NCBI GenBank assembly: GCA_023336855.1 | Contig: JAMBLK010000257.1 | Location: 1-5,996 of the forward strand | Reading direction: 5' to 3' | From: Actinomycetes bacterium | GTDB lineage: Bacteria > Actinomycetota > Acidimicrobiia > Spongiisociales > UBA5794 | DNA: 5,996 bases | Part shown: positions 1-5,415 of the stretch, one piece after another | Layout: every line of letters starts with the position of its first letter | Numbering within the stretch: the stretch's first letter is position 1 | Translations under genes and position numbers: made by a program | The notes under the pieces: model-generated | Databases searched by the model: none | What the model was told of the DNA's origin: nothing | Seen by the model: only the letters and a program-made list of their open reading frames with translations

Positions 1-368
1 CCTTGCTCGAGGACATCGGTGGCGATTCCGTCGGTCATGTTGCCTGCCGGTGTCTGTTCCTGCAGTGACACGATCGCCACGACGGCGACGACCACCGCTG
101 CGATGCCGACGATCACGGTCCCGGCGATGGCCCGGCCCCTCGATCGCCCCTCGGACGTGTCGGCGCCCTCATGATGCTCGTCTGCGTCCTGCTTGGACGC
201 CGGCGCCTCATCGAGTTGTGTCTGCAGAGAGGCTCGCTCCTCCTGATATGCGGAACGCAGGCGCCCGGCCGTCGCCTCGTCGAGGTCACCCGCCTCCAGT
301 TGGTCGGCGATATCCGCGAGGTCGTTGTCGACCTGGGCGATCTGTTCGGCGATTCGTTGATCTTTCAC
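1..368 (-). CDS. ccmI: CcmI-like cytochrome c biogenesis protein, N-terminal part (3' end outside window)
   Basis: The frame runs off the low-coordinate edge; 122 complete codons are visible. The chain begins VKDQRIAEQIAQVDNDLADI and has a charged, heptad-like helical region (about 2-56) containing AGDLDEATAGRLRSAYQEER, which resembles the leucine-zipper segment of CcmI proteins. A hydrophilic linker (57-78) and one membrane helix (about 79-101, AIAGTVIVGIAAVVVAVVAI) follow, then the start of an outer region. CcmI binds the C-terminus of apocytochromes through TPR repeats and brings them to CcmF/CcmH; the TPR part would lie beyond the window, so the call rests on position after ccmH, topology and the coiled coil. 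Start at GTG 368 is firm: AGGAG lies seven bases upstream, and an in-frame TGA at 389-387 has no start codon after it. The usual first membrane helix of CcmI is therefore missing. Alternatively it is an unrelated TPR or coiled-coil membrane protein. Confidence 0.72.
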   Translation of the reverse strand, partial: MKDQRIAEQIAQVDNDLADIADQLEAGDLDEATAGRLRSAYQEERASLQTQLDEAPASKQDADEHHEGADTSEGRSRGRAIAGTVIVGIAAVVVAVVAIVSLQEQTPAGNMTDGIATDVLEQ

Positions 369-784
369 TTCTTCTCTCCTACCGGTTCACGATCCTTGCG
401 TCGCAGTCCGACGATGGCGACTACGCCGATGACGAGCACGCCGAGTGGGACGGCCCACAACATGACGCCCCAACCGGTGCTCGGTGGGTCGAGGAGGATC
501 TGCTCCCCGTAGCTCTCGACGAAGCTCGCAATGATCTCGTCGTCGGTTCGGCCGGCCGCGATCTCCTCATCGATCCGCACCCTCAGGTCCTTTGCGAGGT
601 CCGTCTGGGATCCGGCAAGGGACTCCCCGGCGCAGATCGGACACTTCAGAGAGATCGCGAGGCTGTAGGCGCGCGCCTCGGGATCGGCAGCGGTGTCGTC
701 ACCGGGCCACAGGGCCACAACGAGCACCACGAGAGCGATCAGAGGAACGACCAGCCACAACAGGCCTCGTCGAGATTCAAGCAT
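365..784 (-). CDS. ccmH: CcmH, CxxC thiol-redox subunit of the haem lyase
   Basis: CcmH helps keep or hand over the reduced apocytochrome haem-binding cysteines to CcmF. From ATG 784 it has 139 residues: an N-terminal hydrophobic segment (about 7-25) with no obvious cleavage site, the active-site motif LKCPICAGESL (C48 and C51), the family helices DLRVRIDEEIAAGRTDDEII and SFVESYGEQILLDPP (conserved YG and DPP), then a second membrane helix (about 104-126) and a short basic tail. The usual glutamine after the second cysteine (RCxxCQ) is alanine here, a variant seen outside Proteobacteria. It is the short CcmH form, without fused TPR domain. The ATG overlaps ccmF by 8 bases, with a modest GAGA six bases before it. 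An in-frame GTG at 796 is an alternative start adding four residues. The stop overlaps the next gene by GTGA. Confidence 0.94.
   Translation of the reverse strand: MLESRRGLLWLVVPLIALVVLVVALWPGDDTAADPEARAYSLAISLKCPICAGESLAGSQTDLAKDLRVRIDEEIAAGRTDDEIIASFVESYGEQILLDPPSTGWGVMLWAVPLGVLVIGVVAIVGLRRKDREPVGEKK
376..380 (-). promoter_or_regulatory. Strong ribosome binding site that fixes the GTG start of the ccmI-like gene
   Basis: AGGAG on the minus strand, seven bases before GTG 368, inside the last codons of ccmH. With the in-frame TGA at 389-387 it excludes a longer N-terminus for the downstream protein. Confidence 0.8.
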
Positions 785-2816
785 CGGCGTTCTCACGTTC
801 TTCACGTTGCTTAGACGTCGCGGAGGTGCGGCGGGGTTTCCGACCGAGCGCGAGAACTCCGCCTGCGACGATCGTGAGCCCACCGAACCAGAGCAACCAC
901 TGGAGCGGGAAGATCAGAACCTTCAGGCGCAGACCGGTCTCGTCGATGGCGGCGATGGTCAGATACACGTCGTCGACCCAGGTCGTCCACACCTGTGGCG
1001 TCGTGATCGTCTGCCCGAACTTCGGGTAGTTGTGGAGTCGGGGCTCGAGCACGACGCTCGTGTTCGTGCACGTCGAGTCGAGGACGGCGACCCTGGCTCC
1101 ATGGACGTCTCGCTCCGGCTCGACCCTGGAGAAGGATTCCAGATACTGGAAACAGTAGCCTTCGACGACGACGGTCTCCCCAACCACGAGCGGAACCTCG
1201 GTGCGCACCGCCAATGCCGACGTGGTGCCGATCGCGACCGCAACGAGCGCGATCCCGATGTGGGCGATCTGCCCGCCCCAGAAGCCCTTCTCGTTGCGGA
1301 CCGTCGAGCCGAGTGCCACAGGCCACGACTTCCCGCCATTGTGGGCCCGGGATGACTGATGGAAGTAGAAGGCGACGATGTTGCCGATGGCGAACCCGGC
1401 GAGAGCGATGATCACGATGACGGAGACCGACCGGACGCCGACGAGCACGGTGAACACCGCCACGGCGAGACCGACGTTGAGACCCACTCTGGTCCGCTGC
1501 CACAATACCTTCCCTGTCGCAACCCGCCACGGCGCCGTCGAGCCGAAGCCGATCGCGAGCAGCAGGAGGAAGGCGAGCGGCACAGCTACACGATCGAAGA
1601 ACGGTCGGCCTACGGCAACCTCCCGCCCGGTGAAGGCCTCGACGAGCAGCGGGTACAACGTGCCGAAGAGCACGGTGAACCCGAACAGGGTCATCAAGAG
1701 GCTGTTGAGCAGGATGAAGCCCTCGCGCGACACCAGTGAATCCAGGCGCGGGGACGACGCCACCGTGTTCGCCCGATAGGCGAACAGCCCGAATGAGCCG
1801 AAAACGATGACGGCAAGGAAGATGAGCAGCAGGGGGCCCACGACGGACAGGCTGAAGGCATGAACCGAAGAGATGACGCCAGAGCGGGTCAGGAACGTGC
1901 CGAAGACCGTGAGGGCGAACGTCGTGATGACGAGTACGAAGTTCCAGGCCTGGAGCATCGAGCGACGGCGCTGGACGATCGCGGAGTGGATGAACGCCGT
2001 GGCGGCGAGCCATGGAAGCAACGCCGCGTTCTCCACCGGATCCCACGCCCAGTAACCGCCCCAGCCGAGGACCTCGTAGCTCCACCAGGCTCCGAGCAGG
2101 ATGCCGGCGGTGAGGAAGATCCAGGTGACGAGCGACCAGCGGTGCGTGCGGTCGAGCCACACCCGGCCCGTCTCGCCCCTGATCAGCGCGGAGATGGCGA
2201 ACGAGAACGGAACGGTGAAGCCGACGTAGCCCACGTAGAGCAGCGGAGGATGGACCGCCATCAGAATGTGGTTCGCGAGCAACGGGTTCGGCCCGATCCC
2301 GTCCAACGGTGCCGCCGTCTGTCCGAACGGGAGCAACGACGTCGTACCGCAGAAGCCGTTGACGACGCTGGTGCAGATCTCGAAAGGATTCGCAACGGTT
2401 GCCATGAGACCGAACCAGAAGATCGACACGGCCCCCATGATCGCGAGAGCGAGTACGCCGAGACCGTCGCCTTTCTTGACCGTGCGCCAGACGAGCCAGG
2501 TGAACACGGAGAGCATGAGCCCCCACAGCACGACGCTACCGGCGAGGGCGGCCCACCCCGCTGCGAGGAGGAACACGAACGGTGTGGCGAGCGCGGTGTT
2601 CTTCGCAACGTACGCGATCGAGAAGTCGTGCGTCAGGATGCCGAGCTCCAGCAGGAGGAACGCGATCACGCCGCCGAGCGCCAGGCCGATGACGGGGTAC
2701 TTGAGCCGTGACGGATCCGGCTCCTCCGTCCGCGAGACTCTCCAGCCCTGGATGGTGAGTGCAACGGCTGATACGAGAGCGACGAGGATCGAGGTATACC
2801 CCGCGAGGGCGATCAC
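777..2816 (-). CDS. ccmF: CcmF, core subunit of the System I cytochrome c haem lyase
   Basis: CcmF takes haem from holo-CcmE and, with CcmH and CcmI, attaches it to the CxxCH thiols of apocytochrome c outside the membrane. The 679-residue polytopic protein has the long WWD motif WGGYWAWDPVENAALLPWL (252-270). Histidines H189 (AVHPPLLY), H277 (FIHSAIV) and H319 (SSVHAF) have spacings of 88 and 130, matching H173, H261 and H303 of E. coli CcmF as I recall them; H519 (QIAHIG) is the likely fourth. An outer soluble domain lies at about 540-620, followed by a last membrane helix (about 635-656) and a basic tail. The GTG at 2816 is the only possible start: the frame has a stop six codons upstream and no other start codon between. 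It overlaps ccmE by GTGA and ccmH by 8 bases. It contains only four cysteines, in two pairs (C148/C156 and C555/C583), in predicted outer segments. Confidence 0.97.
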   Translation of the reverse strand: MIALAGYTSILVALVSAVALTIQGWRVSRTEEPDPSRLKYPVIGLALGGVIAFLLLELGILTHDFSIAYVAKNTALATPFVFLLAAGWAALAGSVVLWGLMLSVFTWLVWRTVKKGDGLGVLALAIMGAVSIFWFGLMATVANPFEICTSVVNGFCGTTSLLPFGQTAAPLDGIGPNPLLANHILMAVHPPLLYVGYVGFTVPFSFAISALIRGETGRVWLDRTHRWSLVTWIFLTAGILLGAWWSYEVLGWGGYWAWDPVENAALLPWLAATAFIHSAIVQRRRSMLQAWNFVLVITTFALTVFGTFLTRSGVISSVHAFSLSVVGPLLLIFLAVIVFGSFGLFAYRANTVASSPRLDSLVSREGFILLNSLLMTLFGFTVLFGTLYPLLVEAFTGREVAVGRPFFDRVAVPLAFLLLLAIGFGSTAPWRVATGKVLWQRTRVGLNVGLAVAVFTVLVGVRSVSVIVIIALAGFAIGNIVAFYFHQSSRAHNGGKSWPVALGSTVRNEKGFWGGQIAHIGIALVAVAIGTTSALAVRTEVPLVVGETVVVEGYCFQYLESFSRVEPERDVHGARVAVLDSTCTNTSVVLEPRLHNYPKFGQTITTPQVWTTWVDDVYLTIAAIDETGLRLKVLIFPLQWLLWFGGLTIVAGGVLALGRKPRRTSATSKQREERENADA

Positions 2817-3232
2817 GCCTGGTCCGATCCATCACCGTAGGGATTCTCAGGATCGTACTCACCCTCATCGGTGCTGTACGTCTCGTCGTGTTTGACGAGC
2901 ATCGTGTCCGAGTGGAAGAGCGTCCCGTCCCAGGTGCCTTCGACGACGACGCCGATGCCTTCCTGGAAGAGCTGCTGGGGCGCTCCGACGTAGAAGACGT
3001 CGATCGCTTCGCGACCGTCGGTCACCTCGAAGGCGACTCCACCCGTCGTGTCGGTGACACTGCCGGCAACGACCTGGCCACCCAGTCGGAGACGGGCATC
3101 ACCGGGCTCCTGGCTCATGAGCTCAGTCGGAGTGTTGAAGTAGACGAGGCTCGAGTTCAAGCTCACGACGAGAACGGCGATCACGACGACCACGATCCCC
3201 GCGGGCACGATGAACTTCCAATAGCGCTTCAT
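2813..3232 (-). CDS. ccmE: CcmE, covalent haem chaperone
   Basis: CcmE carries haem, bound covalently through a histidine, from CcmC to the CcmF/CcmH ligation complex. The protein has 139 residues: a short basic N-terminus (MKRYWK), one membrane anchor (about 7-26), then a soluble outer domain. That domain shows the family features YFNTPTEL (31-38), the first-strand motif RLGGQVVAGSV (49-59) and the haem-binding motif KHDETY, with H115 as the expected covalent ligand and Y119 as the axial ligand (HxxxY, equivalent to H130 and Y134 of E. coli). It is therefore the histidine type, not the CxxxY variant known from some archaea and sulphate reducers. The C-terminal tail is short and strongly acidic (STDEGEYDPENPYGDGSDQA). 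It overlaps ccmD (ATGA) and ccmF (GTGA). Confidence 0.96.
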   Translation of the reverse strand: MKRYWKFIVPAGIVVVVIAVLVVSLNSSLVYFNTPTELMSQEPGDARLRLGGQVVAGSVTDTTGGVAFEVTDGREAIDVFYVGAPQQLFQEGIGVVVEGTWDGTLFHSDTMLVKHDETYSTDEGEYDPENPYGDGSDQA

Positions 3233-3351
3233 TCGTTGTCTCCGATTTCTCGTCGGGCCGTCCGGATCCGTAACACAATCGACAGTGCGTACAACGCGAG
3301 GCTCCCGTAGGCGACTCCGTAGGCGAACGTCACCCAGCCCCAGTCACTCAT
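3229..3351 (-). CDS. ccmD: CcmD, small membrane helper of CcmC and CcmE
   Basis: A 40-residue protein, MSDWGWVTFAYGVAYGSLAL followed by YALSIVLRIRTARREIGDNE. It has one membrane helix (about 6-27) with a tyrosine-rich outer half, then a basic cytoplasmic tail, the layout expected of CcmD. In studied bacteria CcmD stabilises the CcmC-CcmE complex and is needed to release holo-CcmE. It is easily missed, because it lies at the end of a longer open frame that is antisense-like noise within ccmC. The start is set by the TGATG junction with the ccmC stop. No purine-rich ribosome site precedes it (the bases just upstream read GGCCTCCTG), so translation probably depends on ribosomes finishing ccmC. 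Its own stop overlaps the ccmE start as ATGA. The sequence is too short for firm homology; position between ccmC and ccmE carries the call. Confidence 0.88.
   Translation of the reverse strand: MSDWGWVTFAYGVAYGSLALYALSIVLRIRTARREIGDNE
3239..3243 (-). promoter_or_regulatory. Ribosome binding site of ccmE
   Basis: GGAGA on the minus strand, six bases before the ATG at 3232, inside the last codons of ccmD. It supports the ccmE start and its ATGA overlap with ccmD. Confidence 0.65.
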
Positions 3352-4082
3352 CAGGAGGCCCCCAGTTCTGGTGCGGTGACGGCCTCGCCGGCGACGGGGC
3401 GTCTGATCGACTGCTCCACGGCGAGTCGCTTCTCTTCGAGGTGGATCAACTCGATCCGCTTCACCATCAGAGCGACGTACACGATGGTGAAGGCGAGTAC
3501 ACCGACGATGAGCGCTGCGAGCATCAACGAGTCCTGGATCGCCGGCCCGTCGGGTCGGATGAGCGACGGCGGCTGATGAAGGGTGCGCCACCACAGGACC
3601 GAGAAGTGGACGAGAGGAATCTGGATCGCACCGAGGATGCCGAGGACCGACGATCTCGATGCCCTGGCGATCGGATCGTCTGTGGTTCTCCGTAGGGCCA
3701 GGTAGCCGAGGTAGACGAAGAACATGATGAACGTGAAGGTCAGCCGGGCATCCCATGTCCACCAGACCCCCCACGTCGGCTTGGCCCAGATCATCCCGAG
3801 TGACAGTGCCAGGCCGGTGAAGTAGACGCCGATCTCGGCGCTTGCGGCGGCGATCCGATCCCATCGGAGATTCTTGGTGACGAGGTACGCCACGCTGCCG
3901 ACGAACGTCACGAAGAACGCCGTATAGGCGAGCCATGCAGCGGGGACGTGGACGTACATGATTCGGACGAGATCACCCTGCACCGAGTCCGCGGGACTGA
4001 TCATCGAGAGCGTGAATGCGACGGCCAACGAGAGCGCTATCGCCACCCAGGGCCACCTGCGAATCCGCACCTGTGACTGCAT
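3351..4082 (-). CDS. ccmC: CcmC, haem-handling membrane protein that loads CcmE
   Basis: CcmC presents haem on the outer face of the cytoplasmic membrane and attaches it to CcmE with help from CcmD. Starting at ATG 4082 gives 243 residues, close to the 245 of the E. coli protein. The WWD motif WGVWWTWDARLT (104-115) lies between two candidate haem-ligand histidines: H45 in MYVHVPAAW, and H169 in SVLWWRTLHQP. Their spacing of 124 residues equals that of H60 and H184 in E. coli CcmC as I recall them. About six membrane segments are visible (near 12-30, 47-68, 83-100, 114-130, 147-163, 186-207). The protein ends in a charged cytoplasmic tail of about 35 residues (RIELIHLEEKRLAVEQ and on). The start shares one base with the ccmB stop (TGATG), and the stop does the same with ccmD. 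The alternative, System II CcsA, is argued against by the adjacent ccmD, ccmE and ccmF. Confidence 0.95.
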   Translation of the reverse strand: MQSQVRIRRWPWVAIALSLAVAFTLSMISPADSVQGDLVRIMYVHVPAAWLAYTAFFVTFVGSVAYLVTKNLRWDRIAAASAEIGVYFTGLALSLGMIWAKPTWGVWWTWDARLTFTFIMFFVYLGYLALRRTTDDPIARASRSSVLGILGAIQIPLVHFSVLWWRTLHQPPSLIRPDGPAIQDSLMLAALIVGVLAFTIVYVALMVKRIELIHLEEKRLAVEQSIRRPVAGEAVTAPELGAS

Positions 4083-4750
4083 CACGTCTCCTGTAAGGGC
4101 CGGGCCGTCAGGACCCCGATAATGGACACAACGAGGACGACGGCAACCATCAGCAATACCCAAGAAAGGATACTGTATCCCCCCTGTAATCCGTCGTAGG
4201 TCTGGGTGGCTCCGAGCAACAACGGGACGGACAATGGGGCGACGAGAAGGGGCACCAGGGCAGCGCCTGCGGTCGAGCTGTTCACGATCGCTGCGGTCAA
4301 TGTTCCGAGGAGCGCGAGGCCGATCGCGACCAGCAACATGGTGGTGACGAGCCAGCCGATACCGATGAGGGAGATGTCATAGAGACCGACAGCGACAACG
4401 CCCACAACCACCTCGAAGATCAGGAGAAACACTGCCGATGAGGCTGTTCTGCCGACGAATCCGGCGGCCGGATCGAGGCCGAGGAGGGCGGACGCGTCCT
4501 GCTGCGGGAGCGTCTCCCTCGATGCCCGGCTGACCGCAACGAGAACCCCGAACAGCATCACAATCACCCAGTACATGCCGGGACCGATCTCTCTGAGCAA
4601 GACCGCGTCCGTCCCGATCGCGAGGGGGATGAGGAGGAGCGCTATCGCCCCGAATGGGATCGTGATCCACAGCATGTCGCCCTGGCGCCGCTCTCGAAGG
4701 AGATCGCGATCGATGACCGCACGAACCTGGTGCCAGAATCCCGTCGTCAT
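4082..4750 (-). CDS. ccmB: CcmB, membrane permease subunit of the CcmAB complex
   Basis: Integral membrane partner of CcmA. In the known pathway CcmAB acts with CcmC and CcmD to free holo-CcmE. The protein has 222 residues, the usual CcmB length. Six hydrophobic segments are visible at about 26-45, 58-74, 104-124, 128-153, 161-180 and 192-214. The N-terminal stretch (FWHQVRAVIDRDLLRERR) is a charged cytoplasmic lead typical of CcmB, and the fifth segment holds the proline-rich PLLVAPLSVPLLLG stretch seen in the family. The cytoplasmic loop around 75-100 (SRASRETLPQQDASALLGLDP) is where CcmA would be expected to dock. No cysteine or histidine cluster suggests direct haem binding. The ATG overlaps the ccmA stop (ATGA), and the TGA shares one base with the ccmC start. 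The upstream ribosome site is weak (GGCGGG), consistent with translational coupling to ccmA. Confidence 0.93.
   Translation of the reverse strand: MTTGFWHQVRAVIDRDLLRERRQGDMLWITIPFGAIALLLIPLAIGTDAVLLREIGPGMYWVIVMLFGVLVAVSRASRETLPQQDASALLGLDPAAGFVGRTASSAVFLLIFEVVVGVVAVGLYDISLIGIGWLVTTMLLVAIGLALLGTLTAAIVNSSTAGAALVPLLVAPLSVPLLLGATQTYDGLQGGYSILSWVLLMVAVVLVVSIIGVLTARPLQET
4088..4092 (-). promoter_or_regulatory. Ribosome binding site that fixes the ccmC start
   Basis: AGGAG on the minus strand, five bases before the ATG at 4082. It sits inside the end of ccmB. It favours that ATG over the in-frame upstream start at 4163, which would add 27 hydrophilic residues antisense to nothing known and would overlap ccmB by about 80 bases. 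Confidence 0.75.
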
Positions 4751-5415
4751 ACGAGCGTCCCGCCGATCAGATCGACGGTGCGGTGGGCGATCGCCCTGAC
4801 ACGATCCCGGTCGTGGGAGACCACGACGACGGCGCCACCTTCGGCGGCCTTCCGCTCGATGAGGCCTTCAACGAGATCGACCGCGTCGCGATCTAGAGCC
4901 GAGTGCGGTTCGTCGAGCAGCAGCAGCGATCGGTCGATCATCAGCTCTCTGGCGAACTCCGTCCTTCGTTGCATGCCGTGCGATGCGGCGCCTGCGGTCC
5001 TGTCCGCGGCGCCGCCCAGCCCGACCGCGGCGAGTGCCCCTCCAACACGGTCGGTTGGCACCCCGGCGACACGCGCCGCGTAGCGGAGGTTCTCGGCGAG
5101 CGTGAGTTCCGGGAAGATGCCGGGGACGTGGCCGATCATGCCGATGCGCCGACGAACGTCGTAGCGCTCCGACGATGAGAGGTCGGCTCCGAGAACGGTT
5201 CCGAATCCTTGCGCCGGTCGGATCAGCGTCGCGATGAGACGCAGCACGGTGGTCTTCCCCGCGCCGTTGGCGCCGAACAGTCCGACAACTTCGCCGGCGT
5301 CGATCTCGAGCGTGACATCCCGCAGGATCTGGGTCGACCCGATGCGAACACCGACACCCTCGAGAACGACCAGTGGAACCCCGGTCGTGTCCTCGGTGGC
5401 GTCGGGTTGCGTCAC
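4747..5415 (-). CDS. ccmA: CcmA, haem-chaperone release ABC transporter ATPase
   Basis: ATP-binding subunit of the CcmAB complex, which in characterised bacteria uses ATP hydrolysis to release haem-loaded CcmE from CcmC/CcmD; it sits on the cytoplasmic face of the membrane. The 222-residue protein has Walker A GANGAGKTT (48-56), an ABC signature region ASHGMQRR (144-151), Walker B LLLLDEP (164-170), D-loop SALD (172-175) and the switch histidine in SHD (H201). The segment IGHVPGIFPELTLAENL (94-110) matches the CcmA pattern IGHQPGI...LTALENL, but the Q-loop glutamine is replaced by valine (V97). The signature is also not canonical LSGGQ, which is common in this family. Translation starts at GTG, preceded by AGGA seven bases upstream. 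It overlaps the NHL gene by GTGA and ccmB by ATGA. Identity as CcmA, rather than another small ABC ATPase, is secured by the following ccmB and ccmC. Confidence 0.94.
   Translation of the reverse strand: MTQPDATEDTTGVPLVVLEGVGVRIGSTQILRDVTLEIDAGEVVGLFGANGAGKTTVLRLIATLIRPAQGFGTVLGADLSSSERYDVRRRIGMIGHVPGIFPELTLAENLRYAARVAGVPTDRVGGALAAVGLGGAADRTAGAASHGMQRRTEFARELMIDRSLLLLDEPHSALDRDAVDLVEGLIERKAAEGGAVVVVSHDRDRVRAIAHRTVDLIGGTLV

Noticed and set aside
50..814. Plus-strand open frame (254 codons) opposite ccmH and the ccmI-like gene
   Set aside because: Its Arg/Pro-rich low-complexity start and its position opposite two well-supported genes mark it as a shadow frame.
785..883. Possible N-terminal extension of CcmH by 33 residues
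   Set aside because: It lies within the ccmF coding end and would put a long polar stretch before the signal-like hydrophobic segment, unlike the CcmH family.
811..2526. Long minus-strand frame (571 codons) overlapping ccmF in another frame
   Set aside because: The translation is Arg/His/Pro-rich with no domains, while the alternative frame encodes a full, motif-bearing CcmF.
1860..2711. Long plus-strand open frame (283 codons) opposite ccmF
   Set aside because: It is antisense to the WWD and membrane part of ccmF, is dominated by Arg, Glu and Asp as expected for the mirror of GC-rich hydrophobic codons, and resembles no protein family.
3352..3936. Upstream part of the 235-codon frame that ends with CcmD
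   Set aside because: This part is Arg/Asp-rich noise in the alternative frame of ccmC; only the last 40 codons, beginning at the ccmC stop, look like a real protein.
3351..4082. System II CcsA/ResC as an alternative identity for the CcmC gene
   Set aside because: Both families share the WWD motif, but length, histidine spacing and the adjacent ccmB, ccmD, ccmE and ccmF genes fit CcmC. No ResB-like gene is present.
4083..4163. Possible N-terminal extension of CcmC by 27 residues
   Set aside because: The extension is hydrophilic with cysteines and prolines and lies inside ccmB. The ATG at 4082 has AGGAG at good spacing and gives the normal family length.
4915..4926. Short CAG-type triplet run
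   Set aside because: It simply encodes the leucine run of the CcmA Walker B strand (LLLLDEP) and is too short to be a repeat element.
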